Shown in pieces: positions 20,768 through 29,670 of a stretch of 64,000 nt of DNA. Source of the DNA: JBMNPT01 sp050943735 (GTDB lineage: Bacteria; Bacillota; Clostridia; Oscillospirales; RGIG577); NCBI GenBank assembly GCA_050943735.1, contig JBMNPT010000004.1, positions 144,611 through 208,610 on the forward strand, written 5' to 3'. The position numbers were made by a program, and so were the translations under genes. The notes under the pieces were generated by a model. The model was given only the letters and a program-made list of their open reading frames with translations. It did no database searches and was not told the origin of the DNA. Within the stretch, counting starts at the first letter, position 1. The number at the start of each line of letters is the position of its first letter.

Positions 20768-21555
20768 CACACCTGCTGAAAACAGTAAATATTGTAAATG
20801 TTAATGAAAATAATCACCAGCATGAGTGCGGAAAAGAGCTTATCCGTCTGCTCACCGGAAATCCTGCGGTTGATTTTGCGGCCCAAAAAGCCGCCTCCAA
20901 TGCCTCCCAACACCATCAGTCCCAGTGCCAACGGTGCGAACTCGGGAACAGTACCGGTAAGCACTGTGGTGAGAAAACTAGTCAACTGGGAAAATAGAAT
21001 GATGTACAGAGAATTTTGTGCCGCTGTTTTGGTATCCATGGAGAAAAAGTAAAACAAGATCATCAAATTGATGGGGCCTCCCCCAATGCCCAGAAAGGCT
21101 GAAATGATCCCCAGAGAGAACCCGATCACACCTCCGGCCAGCGCACCCCGCACCTGTCGGGTATGAATTTTGTTTTTGTTGATCATATACAGCAGCGTGG
21201 CCAGTGTAATGAGCATCAGGCAGACCGACTGAATGGTGCTCACCAGACTTTCCTGCGGGATGGACTCCTTGACGATTTGAAACAACTGCTGCCCGGCAAC
21301 CCCGCCAATGGCCGCGCCCACCGCCAAGGGGGTCGCGGTGCGCAGATCCACTTTGGAATCCCCCGACAATTTCCCCACCAGTACAGAATAGCAGGTCATG
21401 GCCAACACCGTACAGCCAGACAGAAAATTGATGGTGGAAATATCCAGCATGTGCAATGCGTCCAGAGCAGGTTTGATAATCACACCACTGCCAATTCCGC
21501 AAATGGCGCCTATGGTAGCAGCCCCCAAACTCACGGCCAGAAAAATCAGTTCCAT
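20767..21555 (-). CDS. TSUP-family permease (TauE/SafE)
   Basis: 262 residues, eight helices, with the two repeated TSUP motifs: GAICGIGSGVIIKPAL near the N-terminus and SAFLGIGGGPINLMIL in the second half. Such permeases export sulfite, sulfoacetate or other organic anions. ATG 21555 follows GGAGG; the longer frame from 21681 would run back over the terminator. Single gene between two strong hairpins. Substrate not determinable. Compare the split version of the same fold at 45,933-46,666. Confidence 0.9.
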   Translation of the reverse strand: MELIFLAVSLGAATIGAICGIGSGVIIKPALDALHMLDISTINFLSGCTVLAMTCYSVLVGKLSGDSKVDLRTATPLAVGAAIGGVAGQQLFQIVKESIPQESLVSTIQSVCLMLITLATLLYMINKNKIHTRQVRGALAGGVIGFSLGIISAFLGIGGGPINLMILFYFFSMDTKTAAQNSLYIILFSQLTSFLTTVLTGTVPEFAPLALGLMVLGGIGGGFLGRKINRRISGEQTDKLFSALMLVIIFINIYNIYCFQQV

Positions 21556-21641
21556 TTCTCTTCCTCCATTTCCCTCATTCTGGCTGTTATTATAGCACAA
21601 ATCCCCATAAAACACCACCATCAGCCAGATTTCGCACCCAG

Positions 21642-21678
21642 AAAAAAGGCCGGGCACTATAGTGCCCGGCCTTTTTTT
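21642..21678. terminator. Terminator after the amidohydrolase operon
   Basis: AAAAAGGCCGGGCACTAT / ATAGTGCCCGGCCTTTTT, an almost perfect 18-bp stem that ends the ABC importer operon. Confidence 0.9.
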
Positions 21679-22601
21679 CATTTCCCACGAAAATAAACTC
21701 TTTTTGCGGTATTATACATGATGTTTTCCAGTTCCTGCTCATTGAAATGCCCACATTGGACAATGGAATTCACCATGTCCTCAAAGGAATGAGCCGTCAA
21801 TGCGGTGGGCAAATCAGTGCCGAACATCATACGCTCACTCCCCACCCGATCCCGGGTGAGCTTCATGTAATGAGCAGCGGTGGGATAGGGCGCCACATCA
21901 GGCAGTGTATTCCACAGCAGCGCGGCCAAGTCAAAGCTGACATTTTCAAAGGGTTTCAACGCATCCAACGCCATAATCAGCTTTTCCTCATCCCCCGGAC
22001 GCTTGGTGGGCGCAAAGGTATGACACACCACCAGCTGAATATGGGGACAATTCCGCAGGATATCCAGCGTTTCTTCCAGCTGAAAGCTCTCCATGTAGGG
22101 ACTGCCATAATCCAGTGCCACCACCAGCCGTTTTTGTTCAGCCTTGTACCACACATGGTCCATCAGCGGAGCATTGAGTTTGAAATCCCCGTGGAAGCCC
22201 ATAAAGCCTCCTCCGGTACTGAATTCAAACTTCAGAATATCAAATCCCTCTTTGTCCACCCAACGGTCCAAAATTGCTTTGGCTTCCAGGAAATAGGGGT
22301 CAATGGTGCACGCACCTACAAAACGATCCGGATATTTCTCCACAGCTTCCTTGACATATTCATTCATGAAGCCATAGAGATTGCCCTGCAGCAAGACTCC
22401 GCGTTCTACGCCATAGCGATCCATCAGCTCCACAGCTTTTTCCGGCGGAAAGGACACATCTCCCATGCCCTCTGGAATAATGCGCATCTCATCGCCATTG
22501 GCCCAGCGGCCCCAGCCATTCCCAATGGCCCGCAGTTCACCTTTTCTGCCATAGCCTTTGAGATAATCAAAAATATGCATGTGCGCGTCAATGATTTTCA
22601 T
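21678..22601 (-). CDS. Amidohydrolase-family (TIM-barrel) hydrolase
   Basis: 307 residues. The N-terminal metal motif is IDAHMHIFD (H-x-H at 7 and 9), later LVVCHTFAP (metal His) and MMFGTDLPTAL (metal Asp), as in amidohydrolase-2 enzymes that open lactones, hydrolyse amides or decarboxylate aromatic acids. The glycine- and aromatic-rich insert at about 20-45 probably forms the substrate lid. It is the last gene of the importer operon (11-bp gap to the permease), so it most likely acts on the imported compound. A sugar lactone or sugar-acid derivative would fit a sugar-type importer, but the substrate is unknown. Confidence 0.88.
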   Translation of the reverse strand: MKIIDAHMHIFDYLKGYGRKGELRAIGNGWGRWANGDEMRIIPEGMGDVSFPPEKAVELMDRYGVERGVLLQGNLYGFMNEYVKEAVEKYPDRFVGACTIDPYFLEAKAILDRWVDKEGFDILKFEFSTGGGFMGFHGDFKLNAPLMDHVWYKAEQKRLVVALDYGSPYMESFQLEETLDILRNCPHIQLVVCHTFAPTKRPGDEEKLIMALDALKPFENVSFDLAALLWNTLPDVAPYPTAAHYMKLTRDRVGSERMMFGTDLPTALTAHSFEDMVNSIVQCGHFNEQELENIMYNTAKRVYFRGK

Positions 22602-22612
22602 GACTGTCTCCT

Positions 22613-23587
22613 TTATTGCGCAGGCAATCTTTTCTGTTTCTTGGCCTTCTTTTCACTCTTGGCGTAAAAATCAATGGCCACTGCTGTTACAATGACAATG
22701 CCTTTGGCCACCGAATGATAGGTGGTGGGAGCGTCCATCAGGGTCAGGCCATTGTTAATCAGGCCCACCAGCAAAGCACCGAACAAGGCTCCCTGGATGG
22801 TACCTTCGCCGCCAAACAGGCTGGTGCCGCCCACCACGATGGCGGTGAGCACATCCATCTCATAGCCGCGGGCCATCAGAGAGCTGGCCTGCTGCACCTT
22901 GGAGGAAAGAACGATGCCGCCCAGAGAAGCGGTGAGTCCCGAGAAGGTATACGCCATCACAGTCACCAGCTTGGAGCGAATACCGGAGAGATCCGATGCT
23001 TCGGGGTTGCCGCCCACAGCATACAGTTCCCGCCCATACACCGTATGGTTGAGTATAAAATAGCTGATGGCCGCCATGACCAGCATAATGCCGATGGGCA
23101 TATAACCAGTGCCAATGGCCAGAAACGCATCCGGCTTCAGCAGGCCAAAGGTTTCGCCGCCCGTCAGAGCGATGGCAACGCCATTGATCACCGTCTGAGA
23201 AGCCATGGTAATCAGGAATGCCGGTACCGCAAAGGCTGTGACCAGCACTCCATGGATCATTCCAATGGCAGCTCCGGTCAGCAGAGCCAGCGCGCAGCCC
23301 ATCACCACACTTTGGGTGGTATAGCCATTGTTCATGATAGTAAAGACCAATATAATACCCGATAGACAGCTGACCGACCCCACAGCCAAATCAATGCCGC
23401 CCAGCAAAATGACACAAATGGTACCAGTGGTCATAATGCCAATCACCGCTACTGCCCAGAGAATCCCTGAGAAGTTGCCCCAAGTATTGAATACACCTGG
23501 TTTGAGCAATGTCAATACCAGCATTACCACTGCCAAAATACAGGGGTACCGCAACGTATAGAGAATATTTTTCGCTTTTTTGTTCAT
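22613..23587 (-). CDS. Sugar-type ABC importer permease 2
   Basis: 324 residues, RbsC/YjfF-like, with about ten helices. Family features include GTICVILLGGIDLAVGSV, YAVGGNPEASDLSGI and MDVLTAIVVGGTSLFGGEG, where the last region contacts the ATPase. It is one of two distinct permeases in the operon, the other at 25137, as in the YtfQ-YtfR-YtfT-YjfF importer of E. coli. The two probably form a heterodimer in the membrane. The start at ATG 23587 follows GGAGG. Confidence 0.92.
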   Translation of the reverse strand: MNKKAKNILYTLRYPCILAVVMLVLTLLKPGVFNTWGNFSGILWAVAVIGIMTTGTICVILLGGIDLAVGSVSCLSGIILVFTIMNNGYTTQSVVMGCALALLTGAAIGMIHGVLVTAFAVPAFLITMASQTVINGVAIALTGGETFGLLKPDAFLAIGTGYMPIGIMLVMAAISYFILNHTVYGRELYAVGGNPEASDLSGIRSKLVTVMAYTFSGLTASLGGIVLSSKVQQASSLMARGYEMDVLTAIVVGGTSLFGGEGTIQGALFGALLVGLINNGLTLMDAPTTYHSVAKGIVIVTAVAIDFYAKSEKKAKKQKRLPAQ

Positions 23588-23598
23588 GGTTCCACCTC

Positions 23599-25140
23599 CT
23601 AGATGATGCCGGAGGATGCCTGCAAAACATCCTCTTCTGTCACGCTGCCCGTTGTGAACTCCTTAATGATGGCTCCCTTTCGCATTACAAGAATGCGATG
23701 AGACAGCTTGATGAGTTCAGGCAGATCAGAGGTTACCAGAAGAACCATAACCCCGCTGTCCGCCAGCGCGTTGATATGGCTGTAAATCTCATCCTTTGCA
23801 CCTACGTCGATACCCGCTGTGGGTTCATCGATCAGCAGCAATTTCAGGTCACGCATCAGCCACTTGCCCAGCACTACCTTCTGTTGGTTGCCGCCCGACA
23901 GATTACCCACCGGAATATCAATCCGCTTGGGACGAATGTCAATATGGTCCACCGCTTTTTGGGCCAGTGTTTTTTCCTGTTTACCGGATACCACTCCGCC
24001 GCTACTTAAATGATCATAGCTGGTCAGCGCCACATTCTTATTGATGGACAGTAGCGGCACAAAGCCCTGATTACGCCGGTCTTCCGGAATCAATCCAATG
24101 CCATTCTGCACGCTCTTTTTCAGGCTGGGACGATAGGGTTTCCCCTCCAGCAGGATTTCCCCGGAGGCAAACCGGTCCGCTCCATAAATGGCGCGCAGCA
24201 ATTCCGTACGGCCGGAACCAACCAGCCCGCTGATGCCCAAAATTTCACCTCTATGCAGCTGGAAGCTCACGTCCCGCAATTTTCCCGGAGCGGTGAGATG
24301 GCGCACTTCCAATCCCACTTCCCCAGTAGGCTCCCGCAATACGCCAGAGCTTTCATTTTCTTCCAGCGTTTTGCCGATCATCAGATTGATGACTTCCTTG
24401 GGGTCAATCTCTCCCTTTTCCAAGGTGGTGACATTTTTGCCATCCCGCAGTACCGTCAGACGGTCAGACAGCATATAGACCTCTTCCAGCCGGTGAGAAA
24501 TGTAAATGATACTCACGTCTTTATCCCGCAGTCTCCGGATAATGGAGAACAGAATCTCCGATTCACCAGCGCTGAGAGAAGCGGTGGGTTCATCCATGAT
24601 GATGATATTGGCATTGGTGGACAGTGCTTTGAGAATTTCCACCATCTGCCGCTGGGCAATGCTCAAACTCTCCACCATATCGGTGGCCTTCAGCGGGAAA
24701 CCGTACTCATTGATCAGGTCAGTCACCTGAGATTCCAGTTTCTTCCGGTCGATGAAGGGACCGATGGTGGGCTCCCGCCCCAGCAAAATATTCTGCGCCA
24801 CCGTACAGGTGGGAATGGAACTCAGCTCCTGAAAAATAACCGCAATGCCATAGCGGGCAGCATCCTGCCGGTTTTGAATATCAATCTCCTGTCCCGCGTA
24901 ATACAGTTCACCACTGTCACGGGTATAGGCTCCGGTGATGATTTTAATGAGAGTGGATTTCCCTGCTCCATTCTCACCCATCAGAGAGTGTACCTCACCT
25001 TTGCGCACATCAAAATGCACATCGTTGAGCACTTGAATCCCGTTGAAACTCTTATTGATGTGACGAGCTTCCAGCAATACCTGCCCCCGTTCCACATCCA
25101 GATGACTCTGCTGCGTGGCAGCTGTGGTTTTCATTTTCAT
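23599..25140 (-). CDS. Sugar-type ABC importer ATPase (double domain)
   Basis: 513 residues with two ABC domains, RbsA/MglA/YtfR-like. First domain: Walker A GENGAGKST (about 55), SIAQRQMVEILKAL, Walker B IIIMDEPTASLS. Second domain: GLVGSGRTELL (degenerate Walker A, usual for this family), signature LSGGNQQKVVLGK and LLLIDEPTAGIDVGAK. It overlaps the upstream permease gene by 4 nt and precedes the second permease by 11 bp. It hydrolyses ATP to drive import by the two flanking permeases. Confidence 0.95.
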   Translation of the reverse strand: MKMKTTAATQQSHLDVERGQVLLEARHINKSFNGIQVLNDVHFDVRKGEVHSLMGENGAGKSTLIKIITGAYTRDSGELYYAGQEIDIQNRQDAARYGIAVIFQELSSIPTCTVAQNILLGREPTIGPFIDRKKLESQVTDLINEYGFPLKATDMVESLSIAQRQMVEILKALSTNANIIIMDEPTASLSAGESEILFSIIRRLRDKDVSIIYISHRLEEVYMLSDRLTVLRDGKNVTTLEKGEIDPKEVINLMIGKTLEENESSGVLREPTGEVGLEVRHLTAPGKLRDVSFQLHRGEILGISGLVGSGRTELLRAIYGADRFASGEILLEGKPYRPSLKKSVQNGIGLIPEDRRNQGFVPLLSINKNVALTSYDHLSSGGVVSGKQEKTLAQKAVDHIDIRPKRIDIPVGNLSGGNQQKVVLGKWLMRDLKLLLIDEPTAGIDVGAKDEIYSHINALADSGVMVLLVTSDLPELIKLSHRILVMRKGAIIKEFTTGSVTEEDVLQASSGII

Positions 25141-26150
25141 ACGGACGCACCTCCCACTGCGGCTTCTTCTTCTACCGGCCGACTCTTGAGACGTTTTTCA
25201 TACATCCGCTGATACCAAGCGTCAAAAATCACCACAACCATAATTATCAAGCCTTTGATGATATACTGATAAGCAGTGGGAATATCCAATTTGTAAATGC
25301 CGCTGTTAAGCACTGCCATAAACAGTGTACCGATCACTGTGCCCACAATGTCGCCCCGGCCGCCGCTGAAACTACAGCCGCCTACCACCACTGCGGCAAT
25401 GACATCAAATTCAAAGCCAGTACCCAGTTCAGGAGTGGCGGTGCCCATGCGGGCAGAAGTAAAGATGGCGCCCAGACCACAGCAAAAGCCGGAAAGAGCA
25501 TACACCATCTGTTTGATTCTGGACACGTTGATACCAGAAAGAATAGCAGATTTCAGATTGGAACCCACCGCATAGGTATAGGTGCCGAATTTGGTGTGTT
25601 TGAGCAAAATATGTCCTACAATTGCCATCAGGAAAAAGGCAATGGTCACAAAATACAGACCACCCACATCATCCGCCAAAGCCAGAAAAGCCCGATTTTG
25701 AATACGGGATGTAACCACAAAACCGCTGGCATCTCGCATGGTGATCATCAAAGTCAGGCCGCGGTAAATATTCATGGTTGCCAGCACCGCAATAAAATCC
25801 GGCACATGCAGTTTGGTGATAATCAAACCATTGATATAGCCGCACAATACGCCCACCAGACATCCCAGAAGCAGGATGACAGGCAGCGGCAATGGGGTAA
25901 AACGAATCATATCGGCACAGGCCATAGCCACCACAGCCATCATAGAACCAGTGGACAAATCAATGCCCGCTGTGATGATTACAAAGGTAACGCCAACAGC
26001 CGCAATGCCCACTACCCCTGCTTCCCGCAAAATGGAAAACAAATTGCGGGTGCTTAAAAAAGTATCCGTAGTCAACGTAAACAGCACAGCCAACAACAAC
26101 AAAAGTCCTACGGAGATCAACTTTCGCATAGTGGATTGTTTCAATTTCAA
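25137..26150 (-). CDS. Sugar-type ABC importer permease 1
   Basis: 337 residues, RbsC/YtfT-like, with about ten helices. Motifs include VTFVIITAGIDLSTGSMMAV, YAVGSNLKSAILSGINV and FDVIAAVVVGGCSFSGGRGDIVGT. Its sequence differs enough from the permease at 22613 to suggest a heteromeric channel. Its 3' end overlaps the ATPase start. A hairpin lies between it and the binding protein gene. Confidence 0.92.
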   Translation of the reverse strand: MKLKQSTMRKLISVGLLLLLAVLFTLTTDTFLSTRNLFSILREAGVVGIAAVGVTFVIITAGIDLSTGSMMAVVAMACADMIRFTPLPLPVILLLGCLVGVLCGYINGLIITKLHVPDFIAVLATMNIYRGLTLMITMRDASGFVVTSRIQNRAFLALADDVGGLYFVTIAFFLMAIVGHILLKHTKFGTYTYAVGSNLKSAILSGINVSRIKQMVYALSGFCCGLGAIFTSARMGTATPELGTGFEFDVIAAVVVGGCSFSGGRGDIVGTVIGTLFMAVLNSGIYKLDIPTAYQYIIKGLIIMVVVIFDAWYQRMYEKRLKSRPVEEEAAVGGASV

Positions 26151-26188
26151 TGTAATTCCCCCTTGTCCCAGTGCCGGAGAAAATAAAA

Positions 26189-26226
26189 GAAACAGGCGGA
26201 GGAGATCCCCCCGCCTGCCCTGTTTT
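26189..26226 (-). terminator. Intra-operon hairpin after the binding protein
   Basis: CAG-GCGG / CCGC-CTG pairing with outer AAACAG / CTGTTT, between the binding-protein and permease genes. Such stems commonly lower downstream expression relative to the binding protein. Confidence 0.6.
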
Positions 26227-26243
26227 CTCCTATGCGGATTATA

Positions 26244-27281
26244 TTACCAGCGATCTTCTTCAGCAATGTTGCCTACATTCTCCTTGGTCACGGGGATAGG
26301 AGCCAGCTTCACAATAGGAGTGGAACCATTGGGTGCAGTGGTAATACCTGCACTGACGCAATACAGAGCCAGTCTGGCTGCAGTTGCACCTTGTTCATAG
26401 CAGTTGGTGTACACAGTACCGGTCAGCTCGCCATTTTCAATCATGGTCAGAGCATCCTTTTCACCATCAGCGCCCCAAATGACCATTTCATCCAGACGCC
26501 CAGCTGCCTTGGCTGCCAGAGCGGCGCCTTCCGCCATGGAGTCGTTGACAGCAAACACACCGTCAATCTGAGGATTGGCCTGCATAAAGCTGTTCATGAT
26601 ATCCATGGCCTTTTCCTTCAGCCATTCAGCGTTCTGTGCTGCCACAATCTCAATGCCAGGACAGTTGGCCTCAATGTAGTCCCGGAATCCCTTTTCTCTC
26701 TGCACACCCAAAGACGCTCCGGGAGGAGACTGCAGGATTACAACCTTACCTTCACCATTCAATGCTTTTTCCATCTCCTGGGCTACTACACGGCCGGCTT
26801 CGTAATCCACCATAGCCACCAAACCTGCATGAGCCGTATCCGCATCCAAATTCAGGTTAATAACAGGGATACCCGCTGCTTCCGCATCTTCCACCGAAGC
26901 GGCCAGAGCAGCGCTGTCATATGCCTGCAGGAAAATGACGTCATACTCCTGATTGATCAGTTCTTCCATCAGTTTGATCTGAGTTTCAGCCTTGTTCTCA
27001 CCATCAAAAGCCTGATATTGAATATTGGGGAAATACTGCAGTTCCCGCTCAATACCCGTAGACCATGCCACCGGCACACTGTGACCGATCATGTTGGTGA
27101 TGAAGCCGAATTTCAGTTCATCGGTGTATGGATCCTTAGCTTCAACATTGTTGCCCCCTTGATCTCCTGTGTCACCGCCCTGATCCCCGGTATCACCGCC
27201 GCTACAGCCGGTCAGCATCAGACCACAGGTCAAGCTCAGTGCCAACAAAAGACTCAACAATTTTTTGGTGTTCTTTTTCAT
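26244..27281 (-). CDS. Sugar-type ABC importer substrate-binding lipoprotein
   Basis: 345 residues. Signal peptide and lipobox LTCGLMLTGCSGG (Cys about 27), a Gly/Asp/Gln-rich linker (GGDTGDQGG repeated), then a periplasmic-binding-protein fold of the RbsB/YtfQ type: LKFGFITNMIGHSVPVAW, YDVIFLQAYDSAALAASVEDAEAAGIPVINLN, QIDGVFAVNDSMAEGAALAA. ATG 27281 follows GGAG. First gene of the operon, separated from the permeases by a hairpin that probably keeps it in excess. Ligand unknown. Confidence 0.93.
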   Translation of the reverse strand: MKKNTKKLLSLLLALSLTCGLMLTGCSGGDTGDQGGDTGDQGGNNVEAKDPYTDELKFGFITNMIGHSVPVAWSTGIERELQYFPNIQYQAFDGENKAETQIKLMEELINQEYDVIFLQAYDSAALAASVEDAEAAGIPVINLNLDADTAHAGLVAMVDYEAGRVVAQEMEKALNGEGKVVILQSPPGASLGVQREKGFRDYIEANCPGIEIVAAQNAEWLKEKAMDIMNSFMQANPQIDGVFAVNDSMAEGAALAAKAAGRLDEMVIWGADGEKDALTMIENGELTGTVYTNCYEQGATAARLALYCVSAGITTAPNGSTPIVKLAPIPVTKENVGNIAEEDRW

Positions 27282-27644
27282 TCTCCACACTCCTCGCTGT
27301 TTGGATTCTTGATTCTGCTGCATCAGCAGAACTCCTGTTCTTAGAGTACACTACTGCCTGCTGTACAACAATATGTATATTGTACAAATTGTATAATACA
27401 AATTCTACATTTAGAAATTGTTTTATCTATATTGTCTATATTTTCTATGATTTCTGTAAATTATCACAAATATTATCACTTAAAAATGTTCCTTTTTCAT
27501 TTTATTGTTAGTTTGTATGCGAATTGTTTCAATTTGCACTTAATTTTTTATGCATTACCTACAATTCACCTATTATACAAACATTTTTGTCATACATATC
27601 TCCAGTTTCTTTACATTTGTAACTGGTTCAAACACTTTTCAAAC
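27282..27644. other. AT-rich control region of the importer operon
   Basis: No gene in about 360 bp. Two perfect palindromes lie upstream of the binding protein: ACAATAT-GT-ATATTGT (27368-27383) and TTGTAT-A-ATACAA (27389-27401). They are probably regulator sites. The remainder is AT-rich without clear structure. Confidence 0.6.
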
Positions 27645-27676
27645 AAAAAAGACGACAGATTTTCTGTCGTCTTTTT
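27645..27676. terminator. Terminator of the LtaS-like gene
   Basis: AAAAAAGACGACAGA, TTT, TCTGTCGTCTTTTT, directly after the stop of the minus-strand gene at 27681. Confidence 0.88.
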
Positions 27677-27680
27677 GCTT

Positions 27681-29477
27681 CTAAGAAACCAATTCCGCTA
27701 CATATTGTTCTCCCACCGTCATATCAAAGGTTAATTCATCCAAAACCTGGTTGGGAGGTCCATTTTCATATGCCTGGGTATAAATAGGCGTTTCTTCCAT
27801 TTCCTTCAACAAAATCTCTTCCCACGGATCCAGTGTCAACCCCAATTGCCGCCGTAACACATGCGGCAAATAAAAGGCGGATACCTTTTCCTGGGGAAAT
27901 TGATCCCACTGCTGTCCATATGTGCTCCACAGCAAATAGGGCTGTACATACAAATCTGCACAATTCCGGGAATTGATACCCAGTTGATTGTACACACTCT
28001 CCTCCCCCACAAAAAATGGATAGTGGTCGCCCACAAACAGCAACACCGTAGGTTCATCCAGCTCCTGCAACGCCTGTGTGAAGGCCGCCAATTCCTCATC
28101 CGTATGCTGAATACCATGCAAATAATATTCCAGTTGATCGGTTCCCGTTTCGTCGCTGTAAGGCTGGTGATTCTGCATGGTAGTGGCATGCAGATACACC
28201 GGCTGTTCTTCATTTTTCAATGTTTTAATGATCTTGGAGAACACTTGGCCATCATCAATGTACCGGCGGTATTTTTCGTATTCGCTTCCCTCTTCCATGG
28301 TTTCCGGCCAGCCATCCTCCTGAAAGATCAATCGATCAAATCCATAGGTGGACAGTACTTCCTCCCGTCCATAAAAACTCCCACTGAAAGGATGCACATA
28401 ATAAGTCCGATACCCATCACTTCGGAAAGATTCTGCCACCGAGAGCTGAGGACGCTCCTTCAGCTTAAAATGAGGTACGGTCAAATTGTTCATGGAATTG
28501 ACTGGCAATCCCATGGTGAGTTCAAACTCCGTTCGAGTGGTATAGCCTCCAAAAGTGGGCACTACACATTCCAGCAATGTCCCCTCCTGCGCCAGACGAT
28601 CAAAAGTTTGGTAAGCGGAAGCCGGTACCTCTACCACACCCTTTTCATCCATGGCCTGCAGCCGCCGCATATCACTGTAGGATTCGCTCATCACCACAAT
28701 GACGTTGGGCTTGAGCTCCGGTTCTTCTCCTGAGGCGGGCAATCCCTCGCCCATCTTGAGAATTCTTTCCTGACTGTATTCCTCCGGCTCCAGGATGTTA
28801 TCCTGCACTTCTTTTTCGGAATTTTTAACCAGAGATGCAATGAAGTTATTCTTGTGAAATTCTTCATTGATGACAAAACTACTGGTACTGCCGCGGTCCT
28901 GAATTCCTGCCATAGTGAATATAGCACGCGCCACCGTAGGAGAAATAATCACACCCACATTGCACACCAACACCAACGCAGCCAAAATACTGCTGACTCT
29001 GCGGTGAAGAATCTTCAATCGATAGTCGAACAGCCACATGAGCAGGTTAAACACCACAAAGACCACCGCACACAAAATCAACTCAGGTGTAAAGGTCAAC
29101 GTAGCCAGGCCTGCCACATCCTTGGCGTTGGCGGTCATAAGCAAATCAGAAATCACAAAGTGGGTATTACTGGCTGTGAACTTAAAAAATTCCACACAGG
29201 ACAGGATATACAGAGGCGCACTGATGAGAAACCCTGCCCAAAAAGTACGGCGCACCAGCAACAGCATCGCTAAAAACAATACGGCTATGTACACCAGATC
29301 AAACACAAAAATACCGGTATTCTGTGTAATGAATTCCCACAGACGGGCGGTATCCTGCATGTGATTGAATTCTGTATTGAGTACAGTAATAAAAGGAAAC
29401 AGCGCCGCCAACAGGCCGCTGACCCAATAATACCGGGGATTTCTGAACTTTTCCAGAAAAATCTTGACTTCTTGCAT
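27681..29477 (-). CDS. LtaS-like phosphoglycerol transferase
   Basis: 598 residues. Five N-terminal transmembrane helices (about 18-35, 55-78, 80-100, 130-155, 165-185) are followed by an extracellular sulfatase/alkaline-phosphatase fold. Catalytic blocks include VVMSESYSD (about 265), FGGYTTRTEFE with the likely Thr nucleophile (about 315), YYVHPFSGSFYGRE, and FVGDHYPFF near 500. Members polymerise or transfer glycerol phosphate onto lipid or wall glycans. ATG 29477 follows GGGAGGG. Single gene. Whether it makes true lipoteichoic acid or decorates another glycan cannot be told. Confidence 0.9.
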   Translation of the reverse strand: MQEVKIFLEKFRNPRYYWVSGLLAALFPFITVLNTEFNHMQDTARLWEFITQNTGIFVFDLVYIAVLFLAMLLLVRRTFWAGFLISAPLYILSCVEFFKFTASNTHFVISDLLMTANAKDVAGLATLTFTPELILCAVVFVVFNLLMWLFDYRLKILHRRVSSILAALVLVCNVGVIISPTVARAIFTMAGIQDRGSTSSFVINEEFHKNNFIASLVKNSEKEVQDNILEPEEYSQERILKMGEGLPASGEEPELKPNVIVVMSESYSDMRRLQAMDEKGVVEVPASAYQTFDRLAQEGTLLECVVPTFGGYTTRTEFELTMGLPVNSMNNLTVPHFKLKERPQLSVAESFRSDGYRTYYVHPFSGSFYGREEVLSTYGFDRLIFQEDGWPETMEEGSEYEKYRRYIDDGQVFSKIIKTLKNEEQPVYLHATTMQNHQPYSDETGTDQLEYYLHGIQHTDEELAAFTQALQELDEPTVLLFVGDHYPFFVGEESVYNQLGINSRNCADLYVQPYLLWSTYGQQWDQFPQEKVSAFYLPHVLRRQLGLTLDPWEEILLKEMEETPIYTQAYENGPPNQVLDELTFDMTVGEQYVAELVS

Positions 29478-29605
29478 CAAATCCCTCCCTTCCAGGAAGA
29501 TATGCGGTCACATATCCCCATTGTATCCCATATCGCCATCTTGTCAAGAAAGGTTTTGTGAATTTTTCATCAATTTTTAATTTTCCCCATAATCCGCAAA
29601 AATTT

Positions 29606-29634
29606 TTGACTTTTGCGGCGAAATCCTGTTTAAT
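29606..29634 (+). promoter_or_regulatory. Malic enzyme promoter
   Basis: TTGACT, 17-bp spacer, TTTAAT, 37 bp before the start codon. Confidence 0.65.
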
Positions 29635-29670
29635 AAGAGTGAGAGATTTCATGAAAAAGGAGCTGCACCT

